Positions 1-6,505 of a stretch of DNA of 13,959 bases are shown here, one piece after another. A model generated the notes under the pieces. The model was given only the letters and a program-made list of their open reading frames with translations. It was not told where the DNA came from and ran no database searches. The translations under genes were made by a program, and so were the position numbers. This stretch comes from Desulfobacterales bacterium (GTDB taxonomy: Bacteria > Desulfobacterota > Desulfobacteria > Desulfobacterales > Desulfosalsimonadaceae). Position 1 is the stretch's first letter, and the number at the start of each line of letters is the position of its first letter. The stretch lies in NCBI GenBank assembly GCA_007127175.1, contig SKZX01000308.1, positions 1 through 13,959 on the forward strand, written 5' to 3'.

Positions 1-201
1 CTGGCCTTGCAGATCATGTGCCTCGGGGCAATGTTTATTCTTGCCACCATCATTGTTTTCGGAACGGTTGCCCTTGCAGCGGGAACACTGGGGCACCGGC
101 TAAACCGCTCTCCACAAATCCAGCGGGTGATGCACATCATTGCCAGCCTGGTCTTTATCACCCTGGCTGCAGGGATTCTGATCGATATCAGCAGATTTTA
201 A
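1..201 (+). CDS. LysE/RhtB-type amino-acid exporter, C-terminal fragment
   Basis: This is the last 66 codons of a gene that begins before the window; frame 1 is open from the first base to a TAA at 199-201. The fragment has two strongly hydrophobic stretches, about residues 1-25 (starting LALQIMCLGAMFILATIIVF) and 45-62 (IIASLVFITLAAGILI), joined by a short basic loop (GHRLNRSPQIQRVMH). That pattern of helix, R/N-rich loop, then a closing helix rich in Gly and Leu matches the C-terminus of LysE/RhtB-family exporters, inner-membrane proteins that export amino acids or related solutes. The family call is by eye from this tail only, and the substrate cannot be told. The ATG at 22 is internal to the gene and is not its start. 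Confidence 0.6.
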   Translation: MALQIMCLGAMFILATIIVFGTVALAAGTLGHRLNRSPQIQRVMHIIASLVFITLAAGILIDISRF

Positions 202-342
202 ATGAAATGGCAGGGCATTCCATGATACCGTATCTTCCGGATGCACGGCGGTCGATACGTCTTGGGAAACGACCCATACCGGCACTGAGTAACTGAACAA
301 TCTAAAATATCGCCGTAACAACGAAGGCTGCGCAGCAAATCA

Positions 343-1272
343 ATGGCCCGGAAACGAAAAAAAAGAAAAAAAGGCCCTCTGCGAACAGAGGCAGGAAAGC
401 ATATCCGTTATATGCTTCTTGTGGCCCTCATATGGCTTGTACGGAAAATCCCCCGGCAGTGGGGCCTGGACCTCGGCAGGCGCCTTGGGAGGGTGTACTT
501 TCGTATCGGCGGAAAACAGAAAAACCGCGCCCTGGAAAACCTGAGGGCTGCGTTCGGGGGTGAAAAATCAGACAGCGATATCCGGAAAACAGCCGAAAAT
601 GTTTTTGCCCACTTCGGTGCGGCAAGCATCGATGCAATGCGCATCCCGGTTTATGCCGCCAGGGGCTTCGATGACATCATCACCCCGAAAAATTTTCATT
701 ATGCCAAGCCTTTACTTTCATCCGGAAAAGGTGTCCTTTTTCTGACGGCACACCTTGGGAACTGGGAACTGATGGGGGCATGGCTGGCATCAAAAGGGTA
801 TCCCATTAAGGTGGTGGGCACCCCGGTTTCCGATCCCAGGCTGGACAAACTCATCGTGGAGACCCGGAACAAGGCCGGTTATTTCAATATCGCCCGGGGA
901 AAATCCCCCAAAGAAATTCTGCGCGCCATTAAACAGGGGTATTCCCTGGGGTTTCTCATCGACCAGGACACCGATGTCAAGGGCGTGTTCGTCGATTTTT
1001 TCGGCAGAAAGGCGCACACTGCCGTAGGCCCCGTCGTGCTGGCGTCAAAATACGGCATCCCCCTGATGCCCGCTTTTATGCACATGAAACCGGATACCAC
1101 CTACGAGCTTGAATTTTTCCCGCCCATCGAACTGGTTGACACGAAAAACCCGGCAAGGGACCTGGTTGAAAACGTCCAGAAGTGTTCGGATGTCTACGAG
1201 GCTGTTATCCGGCGCTATCCGGAGCAGTGGGCGTGGATGCACCGGCGGTGGAAGAAAAGGCCGGGGTTGTAG
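343..1272 (+). CDS. lpxL: LpxL/HtrB-like lipid A acyltransferase family protein
   Basis: At 309 residues this has the usual length of the LpxL/LpxM (HtrB/MsbB) family, inner-membrane enzymes that move a secondary acyl chain onto lipid A or a related lipid. The catalytic H-x4-E motif is present as HLGNWE (His137, Glu142), preceded by the typical GKGVLFLTAHLGNWELMG context. Later family blocks are visible: a basic substrate-binding region (GKSPKEILRAIKQG, about 186-199), the FLIDQD segment near 204-209, VDFFGRKAHTAVGP near 217-230, and a C-terminal PEQWAWMHRRWKKRP. The N-terminus is unusually basic (ARKRKKRKK, residues 2-10), ahead of a membrane helix at about 22-34. The ATG has only a weak upstream GAAGG. 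The gene stands 141 bases after the exporter fragment. Its stop codon TAG is supplied by the first unit of a heptamer repeat. It could be an acyltransferase acting on another lipid, since no other lipid A gene is nearby. Confidence 0.88.
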   Translation: MARKRKKRKKGPLRTEAGKHIRYMLLVALIWLVRKIPRQWGLDLGRRLGRVYFRIGGKQKNRALENLRAAFGGEKSDSDIRKTAENVFAHFGAASIDAMRIPVYAARGFDDIITPKNFHYAKPLLSSGKGVLFLTAHLGNWELMGAWLASKGYPIKVVGTPVSDPRLDKLIVETRNKAGYFNIARGKSPKEILRAIKQGYSLGFLIDQDTDVKGVFVDFFGRKAHTAVGPVVLASKYGIPLMPAFMHMKPDTTYELEFFPPIELVDTKNPARDLVENVQKCSDVYEAVIRRYPEQWAWMHRRWKKRPGL

Positions 1273-1321
1273 GTTGTAAGTTGTAGGTTGTAGGTTGTAA
1301 GTTGTAGGTTGTAGGTTGTAG
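1266..1321 (+). repeat. Heptamer tandem repeat, 8 units of GTTGTAR
   Basis: Eight perfect-length 7-base units run without interruption from 1266 to 1321. The seventh base is G, A, G, G, A, G, G, G in order, so there is a higher-order period of 21 bases (GTTGTAG, GTTGTAA, GTTGTAG). The first unit contains the TAG stop of the acyltransferase gene. Because 7 is not a multiple of 3, the array places TAG or TAA in all three forward frames. On the reverse strand it has no stops and reads as a repeating L-T-T-Y-N-L-Q pattern, which explains a spurious open frame there. Confidence 0.95.
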
Positions 1322-1349
1322 CAGGTGTGGGGGAAGAAGGCCCGGAGTA

Positions 1350-1376
1350 CAGCGGCACCCCTTGCGGGGGCCGCTG
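1350..1376 (+). other. GC-rich hairpin after the acyltransferase gene
   Basis: The arms CAGCGGC (1350-1356) and GCCGCTG (1370-1376) pair, and inside them CCCC (1358-1361) pairs with GGGG (1366-1369) across the loop TTGC, leaving one bulged A at 1357. There is no T-tract after the stem, so it lacks the hallmark of an intrinsic terminator. It may still mark the end of the acyltransferase transcript or form part of the surrounding repeat-rich region. Confidence 0.5.
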
Positions 1377-1400
1377 CAGGTTTATGGATTCAATCTGATC

Positions 1401-1565
1401 TTGATGGCGTCGTAAAAAGGCCCATCTACTGCGTTGTAGCAATTTTTCATTCGCTCGAAATACTATATGTATGCCATCGCGAATGAAAAATCACTACGCC
1501 TTGTATATGGAACTTTTTACTTAGCCATCTTTACCGTGTTTTTTGACTTTTTACGGTGCCGTCAA
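1401..1565. repeat. Palindromic MITE/REP-like repeat, copy 1
   Basis: A left arm (1403-1454) and right arm (1479-1529) form an imperfect inverted repeat of about 50 bases around a 24-base centre. The stem tip is perfect (TTTTTCATTCGC against GCGAATGAAAAA). Each arm contains a GTAAAAAG/CTTTTTAC box near its outer end. A third box follows at 1545-1565; its reverse complement matches the left outer end (1401-1421) at 17 of 21 positions, so the outer arm has two possible partners. The same three-part layout recurs at 6192-6343. No open frame for a transposase is inside. It fills the gap between the convergent acyltransferase and htpX genes and may also act as a transcript end. Confidence 0.85.
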
Positions 1566-1567
1566 TC

Positions 1568-2458
1568 TTAGTCCCTCGCATTTTTTAGGGCGGCGATACG
1601 GGCCTCAAGGGGCGGGTGGGTCATAAAAAGATCTTTCCATGACGATTTTCTTTCCTGCTTCCCGCTGATGCCAAAGGCGCTCATCTGGTCGGGCAGGGGC
1701 TCACCCGCACTCCGGCGAAGTTTTTCCAGGGCGGAGATCATTTTTTCACGACCCGCCAGGCTGCTGCCGCCAGCATCCGCACGGAACTCGCGCTGCCTGG
1801 AAAACCAGAAAACGATCGTGGATGCAAGGATGCCGAAAACAATCTGGGCCACAATGGTGGTGATGAAAAAGCCGATGCCGTGGCCTTGTTCATTCTTCAG
1901 GATCACCCGGTCCACAAAATGCCCCACCACGCGGGACAGGAAAATAACAAAGGTATTGACCACTCCCTGTATCAGGGTCAGCGTCACCATGTCACCGTTT
2001 GCCACGTGGCTGATTTCATGCCCCAGCACGGCTTCCACTTCATCCTGGTTCATGTTTCTTAAAAGCCCTGTACTCACAGCCACCAGCGCATTGTCGCGCT
2101 TCATTCCGGTTGCAAAGGCATTGGGCGCCGGAGAGTCGAATATGGCCACTTCGGGCATGCCGATCCCCGCTTTCTGCGCCTGCCTGCGGACCGTATCCAA
2201 GAGCCAGGTTTCCACCTGATTGCGCGGGGTTTCGATAACTTTGGCGCCCATCATCCGTTTTGCCATCCACTTGGATATGGCAAGGGAGATAAACGCACCG
2301 CCAAAGCCAAAAACCGCCGCAAAAATAAGAAGGTTGTAAAGGTTCAGCCCGACACCCTGCTCATCAAGGATACGCCCCACACCCAGCAGGCTGAGCACTA
2401 TGCTCAAAACAAGGATAATCGCGATATTGGTCGCCAGAAAAAGAGCAACACGCTTCAT
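1568..2458 (-). CDS. htpX: Protease HtpX, membrane zinc metalloprotease
   Basis: At 296 residues this matches bacterial HtpX, an inner-membrane M48 zinc protease that degrades misfolded membrane proteins alongside FtsH. The zinc site is complete: HEISH (His147, Glu148, His151) and the third ligand Glu224 in REFRAD. Family blocks are visible in order: two N-terminal membrane helices (about 4-26 and 40-62), the SPAPNAFATG segment (109-118), VAVSTGLL, the HEISHVANGD motif, two further hydrophobic segments (about 163-180 and 196-219), and a C-terminal FMTHPPLEARIAAL typical of the family. The ATG is preceded by GGAGG with a 10-base spacer. It lies 278 bases downstream of the antiporter stop. That gap holds its own promoter-like sequences and a palindromic operator candidate, so htpX is probably not simply read through from the antiporter. 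Confidence 0.97.
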   Translation of the reverse strand: MKRVALFLATNIAIILVLSIVLSLLGVGRILDEQGVGLNLYNLLIFAAVFGFGGAFISLAISKWMAKRMMGAKVIETPRNQVETWLLDTVRRQAQKAGIGMPEVAIFDSPAPNAFATGMKRDNALVAVSTGLLRNMNQDEVEAVLGHEISHVANGDMVTLTLIQGVVNTFVIFLSRVVGHFVDRVILKNEQGHGIGFFITTIVAQIVFGILASTIVFWFSRQREFRADAGGSSLAGREKMISALEKLRRSAGEPLPDQMSAFGISGKQERKSSWKDLFMTHPPLEARIAALKNARD

Positions 2459-2566
2459 TGGTGTTCAAACCTCCATTTAAAAAGGATTTCTAAAACGGGT
2501 TCCGAAATTTATAAACCGGTAAATGCACCGGAGATATCACATGTAAAATGGCGTTGTATCTTGAGG

Positions 2567-2582
2567 TGAAACGATCGTTTCA
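2567..2582. promoter_or_regulatory. Perfect 16-bp palindrome, operator candidate upstream of htpX
   Basis: TGAAACGATCGTTTCA is an exact 16-base palindrome, about 110 bases before the htpX start. On the htpX strand it begins 11 bases after a TATATA candidate -10 box (2594-2599), a position where a bound repressor would block initiation. Its core GAAAC-N4-GTTTC resembles sites described for TetR-family regulators such as PsrA; that resemblance is by eye. No regulator gene is adjacent. Confidence 0.5.
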
Positions 2583-2593
2583 TTCACGGTCGC

Positions 2594-2653
2594 TATATAC
2601 GCCCATAATGCTTAAAGGTAACAATAAATATGCATCAATTGCAGGTTTGTCAA
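2594..2653 (-). promoter_or_regulatory. Candidate promoters for htpX
   Basis: Two overlapping possibilities are seen on the minus strand. One is a perfect -35 TTGACA (2648-2653) with a 17-base spacer to a poor -10 TATTTA (2625-2630). The other is a better -10 TATATA (2594-2599) with a weak -35, TTACCT at 16 bases (2616-2621) or TTGTTA at 19 bases (2619-2624). Neither pair is good at both boxes, so the choice is open. Confidence 0.35.
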
Positions 2654-2736
2654 GGCATACCGGAACCCGCTTGTCGCTGATAAGCCGAATTCCGCGGCAA
2701 CTTCCACATCCGGCTTTGCAGCGGCGCATACCTGTT

Positions 2737-4890
2737 TCACAGCGACCCCCGGGCTTTGAGCGCTTCAATCGCCACTGAACTGCCGATCACCATCAGGCGG
2801 TCATTTTCCAGCAGCTTCTCACCAGGCCCCGGGGTCCGTATCTGTTCGTCTCCCCGCCGGATGCCGACCACGGTCACCCCGTAATTCTGGCGGAAACGTA
2901 TCTCGGCCAGCGATTTGCCGGCATGTTGAGAGTCCTTGGACACAAGGATCTCAGCGGCGGTAAAGCGGTCTTCATCTGTATCTTCGGTCTCCTCCATCGC
3001 GTTGAGCAATGCTTCAGCGCGCTTCAACTCATCGTCCGGGCCGGTCAGAACCAGGCGATCGCCGGGATAGACCTGAAAATCAGGGCCGGGATCGAAGTGG
3101 ACATTGCCCGCCCGGCTCACCGCCAGTATGGAAACCCGCATTTTCGGGCGCAGCGGCATGTCCTTGACCTTCATACCCGCATAAGCGGAACCCGTTTTGA
3201 TCCTGACCTCCCTGAAAGAAATGGACCACCCGAAATCATCTGGAAAGACATCCATGGCATGGGTCAGGGCATCTGCGGCCTGCTCGGCGGCATCGATGAA
3301 CGGCCTGAATACCACCTGTGCACCGTTTGCTGCAAAAAAATCGGCTTCAGCCTGATTTTGCGCCGTCACAGCGACCTTGCCCGTATAACCCAGGGTTTCA
3401 AGGTGCTGAATCAATGAATGATTCAGCTCTTTTGAACGGACGGTGCTGACCACCCAGCGGGCCCGCTTGAGCGGCAGCTGATCGTGAATTTCAGGGTCGG
3501 ACATGTCCCCGTAAATGACGGTCACCCCTTTTTCCCGCCACCGCATGAGCGTGCCGGGATCGAAGTCGACCCCGATAATGCTTTTTCTGCGCTGCAGCAT
3601 GTAGTCTGCAAGGCCGCTGCCATAGTTGCCGAGCCCCAGGATGACGGCATCGATGGCCAGCGGGGCGTGGTCGGACTCAATGTCCGATTCCCGGTATGGG
3701 TTTTTCCGTTCAAAGATCTTCAGCGGTTTTGACAAAAAATTATACAGGGGGTCGGAGTAGAGGATCATGTAGGTGGACGCAAAAATCGTTACCACGCCGA
3801 CCAGCGTGATCAGCCCCATGATCTCATCGGTGATATGGCCGATGGAAAGCCCCAGGGCCGCCACGATCAGGGAGAACTCGCTGATCTGGGCGACCGTCAG
3901 CCCTGCTTTGAAACCGGTGCGGCGGCGATATCCCATGTATCCCATGATCACCAGCACGATGATGGGGTTGCCCACCAGGACAAACAAAGAAAAAACTGCG
4001 GAAGTGCCAAGTTGCTCACCCACGGTCGCCCAGTCAAGGCGCGCGCCGAGATGAATGAAAAAAAACAGCAGTAGAAAATCCCTCAGGGTGTAAAGGCGCA
4101 CCCCTATGGCATCCCGGTAATCGGTTGAGGCAAGGGAAATGCCGGCAAGAAACGCCCCCACTTCCTTGCTGAAACCCAGCACCTCGCCGGTAGCGCCCAG
4201 AAAAACCGCCCAAGAAATGGAGAAAAGGAGGAGGAGTTCCTGGGACTGTGCCAGGCGATGGGTCAGCCCTGGAATGACATATTTCATCAGAAAACCGATG
4301 GCGGCCAGGAACCCGACGCCTTTCACCAGGATGAACACCGAGGTGAGAAAAACCGATTCTTCGGCCTCGACGCCGGCGCCAAATGTCGTGAGCGCAACCA
4401 GTGCGGCAATGGCGGCGATATCCTGGACGATCAGAAAACCGATGGCGATCTGCCCGTGAAGGGAATCGATTTCATTCTTGTCGGACAACAGCTTGACGAT
4501 GATGATGGTGCTGGAAAACGTCAGCGCAACAGACACATAGGCTGCGTGAATGAAGGTCATGCCGAACGCCATGGCGATGAGAAAACCGATCCCGGAAGTA
4601 AAGATGATCTGCCCCAGGCCGGTGGCCAGGGCCACCGGGCCGGTTGTCCGGATCAGGTTCAGGTCCAGCTTGAGCCCGACGATAAAAAGCAGAAGGGCGA
4701 TGCCGATTTCCGCCAGGAGCTCAATCTTGTCGTATGATTCGATAATGCCTAAAAAAAAAGGCCCCGCAAGGATTCCGGTCGCCAGGAACATAATGATCAG
4801 GGGCTGGCGCAGCTTCTGCCCGATAAATGCGAGCAAGGTGGCAAGTCCCAGGATGACTGCAATTTCAACAAAGGTGTCGCCTGTCAGCAT
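2737..4890 (-). CDS. CPA2 cation:proton antiporter (KefB/C-like) with RCK domains
   Basis: This 717-residue protein has three parts. Residues 1-390 are a CPA2 Na+/H+ exchanger-type membrane domain with about 12 helices and the GFLIVQDIAAIAAL block (Gln156-Asp157), the acidic transport-site region also seen in Kef K+/H+ antiporters. Residues 412-545 are a TrkA-N nucleotide-binding domain with GLGNYG (419-424) as the GxGxxG loop and Asp442 at the end of the second strand, suggesting NAD(H) binding. Residues 555-625 and 640-715 are two TrkA-C-like lobes joined by an acidic linker (EETEDTDEDR). It probably exchanges K+ or Na+ for protons, gated by ligands on the RCK part. The start ATG has GGAG seven bases upstream. 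It follows the CNNM gene by 42 bases, so the two are likely cotranscribed. Kef-type glutathione gating cannot be judged, and the ion is uncertain. Confidence 0.93.
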   Translation of the reverse strand: MLTGDTFVEIAVILGLATLLAFIGQKLRQPLIIMFLATGILAGPFFLGIIESYDKIELLAEIGIALLLFIVGLKLDLNLIRTTGPVALATGLGQIIFTSGIGFLIAMAFGMTFIHAAYVSVALTFSSTIIIVKLLSDKNEIDSLHGQIAIGFLIVQDIAAIAALVALTTFGAGVEAEESVFLTSVFILVKGVGFLAAIGFLMKYVIPGLTHRLAQSQELLLLFSISWAVFLGATGEVLGFSKEVGAFLAGISLASTDYRDAIGVRLYTLRDFLLLFFFIHLGARLDWATVGEQLGTSAVFSLFVLVGNPIIVLVIMGYMGYRRRTGFKAGLTVAQISEFSLIVAALGLSIGHITDEIMGLITLVGVVTIFASTYMILYSDPLYNFLSKPLKIFERKNPYRESDIESDHAPLAIDAVILGLGNYGSGLADYMLQRRKSIIGVDFDPGTLMRWREKGVTVIYGDMSDPEIHDQLPLKRARWVVSTVRSKELNHSLIQHLETLGYTGKVAVTAQNQAEADFFAANGAQVVFRPFIDAAEQAADALTHAMDVFPDDFGWSISFREVRIKTGSAYAGMKVKDMPLRPKMRVSILAVSRAGNVHFDPGPDFQVYPGDRLVLTGPDDELKRAEALLNAMEETEDTDEDRFTAAEILVSKDSQHAGKSLAEIRFRQNYGVTVVGIRRGDEQIRTPGPGEKLLENDRLMVIGSSVAIEALKARGSL

Positions 4891-4932
4891 TGAATATCTC
4901 CGCTTTAACCCGCACTCATATCATGTAAAACT

Positions 4933-5976
4933 TTATTCATGGGCCGGCCGGCTGGCCAGTCGCGCTTCATTTTTTACGATCCCCCTCAGAAGCCGGCCCA
5001 GGATATCGGAGCCCGTAATGATGCGTTTTTCATCCGGCCCCCACAGCAGAATAATATCCTCGTCAATGACATCGTCATCAGAGCGCTCCGGATTCACCTT
5101 CAGGCGGGGGATAATGTCACCCAGGCGCTCCCGGCCGCTTATGGCAATGATGGGGCGGTGGCAGTGATAATGGGGAACAAAGGTGTCCGGGCTGAAGATG
5201 GCTTCCCGGATGAAACGGTCTGAGTTGACGGTCATCCTTGCATTGCCCTCTTGGTCCGTGATGATAATCCATTTTTTGCGGGGGCGATCGATGCGCCTAA
5301 GGAACGCATCTTCGCCGGAGCCCTGAATTTCCGGGAACACCGGCAATCCGCCGATAAAATCCAGGGCGACAATGCTGTCCGGATCGATGGTCTCGCCTTC
5401 CTCGGATACCGGCAGGTCGTCAATGGCCAGGAAATTCAATGCACCGATGCCCTCCATCCGGTCGATGTCGGTTTCATCGGCTTGCGCATGCATGGCAATA
5501 ATATCCCGGAGGTCCTTTTCGTCATAATAGCGAATGGCTTCCGGTCCCAGCCAGCGGTCCAGGATGAGCGCGGTGGGTTTGGCCACCGGGAAGAGAACAA
5601 ACTGGTAGAGCCGGATCACCGGCGCCAGCAGGGAACCGATCCGTAGAGCATTGCGTGAAAAATATGCCTGGGGCACGATTTCCCCGACGACAGTGATGAT
5701 CACGGTCGAAAACAAAAATGCCATGACGCCTGTCAGGACTGAACCGGAAAGCAGCGCCAGCAGAACATTGACACCGACATTGCCCCACAGAATGGTCACC
5801 AGCAGAAAATTGGCGTCCTGCCGGAGGTCAAGAATCCGCTGTGCGTAAGGGTTTTTTTTGGCGACTTCCAGTTCGAGCCTGAGCTTGCTCACCGTAAAAA
5901 AAGCAAGATTAGACCCCGACAAAACAGCCGATTGAGAAATACACGCAACAATACCCAACCATACCAGAACCGTCAT
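4933..5976 (-). CDS. CNNM/DUF21-domain membrane protein with degenerate CBS region
   Basis: With the ATG at 5976 this is 347 residues. A TTG 21 bases upstream extends the frame, but a strong GAGGAG nine bases before the ATG would fall inside that longer version, so the ATG is preferred. The N-terminal half is a CNNM transmembrane domain: helix 1 runs into the SAVLSGSNLAFFTVSKLRLE block, then helices at about 58-80 and 81-102 with the conserved GEIVPQAYFSRNALR (Gly98 on), and a fourth hydrophobic stretch at 113-144. CNNM/CorC-type proteins are linked to Mg2+ or Co2+ efflux. The C-terminal half (about 160-335) lies where paired CBS domains sit, but I do not find the usual MTPR start of CBS1; the equivalent stretch reads IDDLPVSEEGETIDPDS. 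It heads a probable operon with the K+/Na+:H+ antiporter. Confidence 0.85.
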   Translation of the reverse strand: MTVLVWLGIVACISQSAVLSGSNLAFFTVSKLRLELEVAKKNPYAQRILDLRQDANFLLVTILWGNVGVNVLLALLSGSVLTGVMAFLFSTVIITVVGEIVPQAYFSRNALRIGSLLAPVIRLYQFVLFPVAKPTALILDRWLGPEAIRYYDEKDLRDIIAMHAQADETDIDRMEGIGALNFLAIDDLPVSEEGETIDPDSIVALDFIGGLPVFPEIQGSGEDAFLRRIDRPRKKWIIITDQEGNARMTVNSDRFIREAIFSPDTFVPHYHCHRPIIAISGRERLGDIIPRLKVNPERSDDDVIDEDIILLWGPDEKRIITGSDILGRLLRGIVKNEARLASRPAHE

Positions 5977-6071
5977 AGGGGCATACTCCTCGATCAAACC
6001 GATTTAAAAAACCGGTCATATTAAAAAAGTCACCATTGTTCCAGGAAATTTTTATCTGTTGCATGATTACC

Positions 6072-6099
6072 ATTATTGACAGTTATCCAAACTTGTCAA
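6072..6099 (-). promoter_or_regulatory. Sigma70-like promoter of the CNNM-antiporter operon
   Basis: On the minus strand, TTGACA (6094-6099) is followed after 16 bases by AATAAT (6072-6077), five of six matches to the -10 consensus. It lies about 95 bases before the CNNM ATG. The boxes are embedded in an inverted repeat, TTGACA-N12-TGTCAA, spanning 6076-6099, which could be an operator that covers both boxes. Confidence 0.6.
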
Positions 6100-6191
6100 C
6101 CGCTTTACACCGCAAAGCACCCGGCACCATTGCCCCCGCATGAGCAATTTCTGCTTGACTCATGGCGCATCTCCGACGTAAGTTCATTACT

Positions 6192-6343
6192 GACGACTTC
6201 GTAAATACCAATCTCTGCGTTGCGAGCAATTTTTGAAGAATTGATAGTACTTATGCGTACGTGAGATTCTTCAAAGATTGCTCGCGCCTTGATCTTGAAC
6301 TTTTTACAAAGCCGTCTGAAAACGACTTTTTACAAGTCCATCA
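6192..6343. repeat. Palindromic MITE/REP-like repeat, copy 2
   Basis: The layout is the same as at 1401-1565: left arm 6192-6241, right arm 6266-6316, then a third box at 6324-6343 (GACTTTTTACAAGTCCATCA). The arms pair well (GCGAGCAATTTTTGAAGAAT against ATTCTTCAAAGATTGCTCGC). The middle of the left arm shares CTGCGTTG and GCAATTTTT with copy 1, but the stem tip differs (GAAGAAT here, CATTCGC there) while pairing is kept on both sides. It contains no gene. Confidence 0.85.
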
Positions 6344-6505
6344 TTACTTATACTTATAAAATCAAAAATGTTTTTCTGCCCGATCTCTTTGGTGGGACAC
6401 TCAAAACCGGGAATACCAAATCCCATCAAGCGGATGCAGGGGGTGCCGCGCATGCTTGTCAATCCTGCAAAATCAACGTCAACAATGAAAAGTGGGTCTG
6501 GGGAT

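Larger units (their letters stand above)
5977..6505. other. 529-base gap between divergent genes
   Basis: This stretch separates the minus-strand CNNM gene from the plus-strand unassigned gene. It holds the CNNM promoter (6072-6099) and palindromic repeat copy 2 (6192-6343). From about 6350 the sequence is AT-rich (TTACTTATACTTATAAAATC), a plausible place for a plus-strand promoter, though I cannot pair clear -35 and -10 boxes. The open frame at 6368-6505 that extends the next gene upstream looks non-coding: it has no family-like pattern and no ribosome site. Confidence 0.55.

Noticed and set aside
1266..1321. CRISPR-like array
   Set aside because: Units are seven bases with no spacers and no cas genes are near; it is a simple tandem repeat.
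1215..1442. Minus-strand open frame with a repeating LTTYNLQ pattern
   Set aside because: It is the heptamer repeat read backwards, where no stop codon can occur, and overlaps the acyltransferase end.
2682..2716. Terminator after the antiporter gene (AAGCCG...CGGCTT)
   Set aside because: The stem is only six bases with a loop over 20 bases and there is no T-tract.
2548..2778. Plus-strand open frame in the htpX-antiporter gap
   Set aside because: No ribosome site, overlaps the palindrome, the promoter-like sequences and the antiporter end, and resembles no family.
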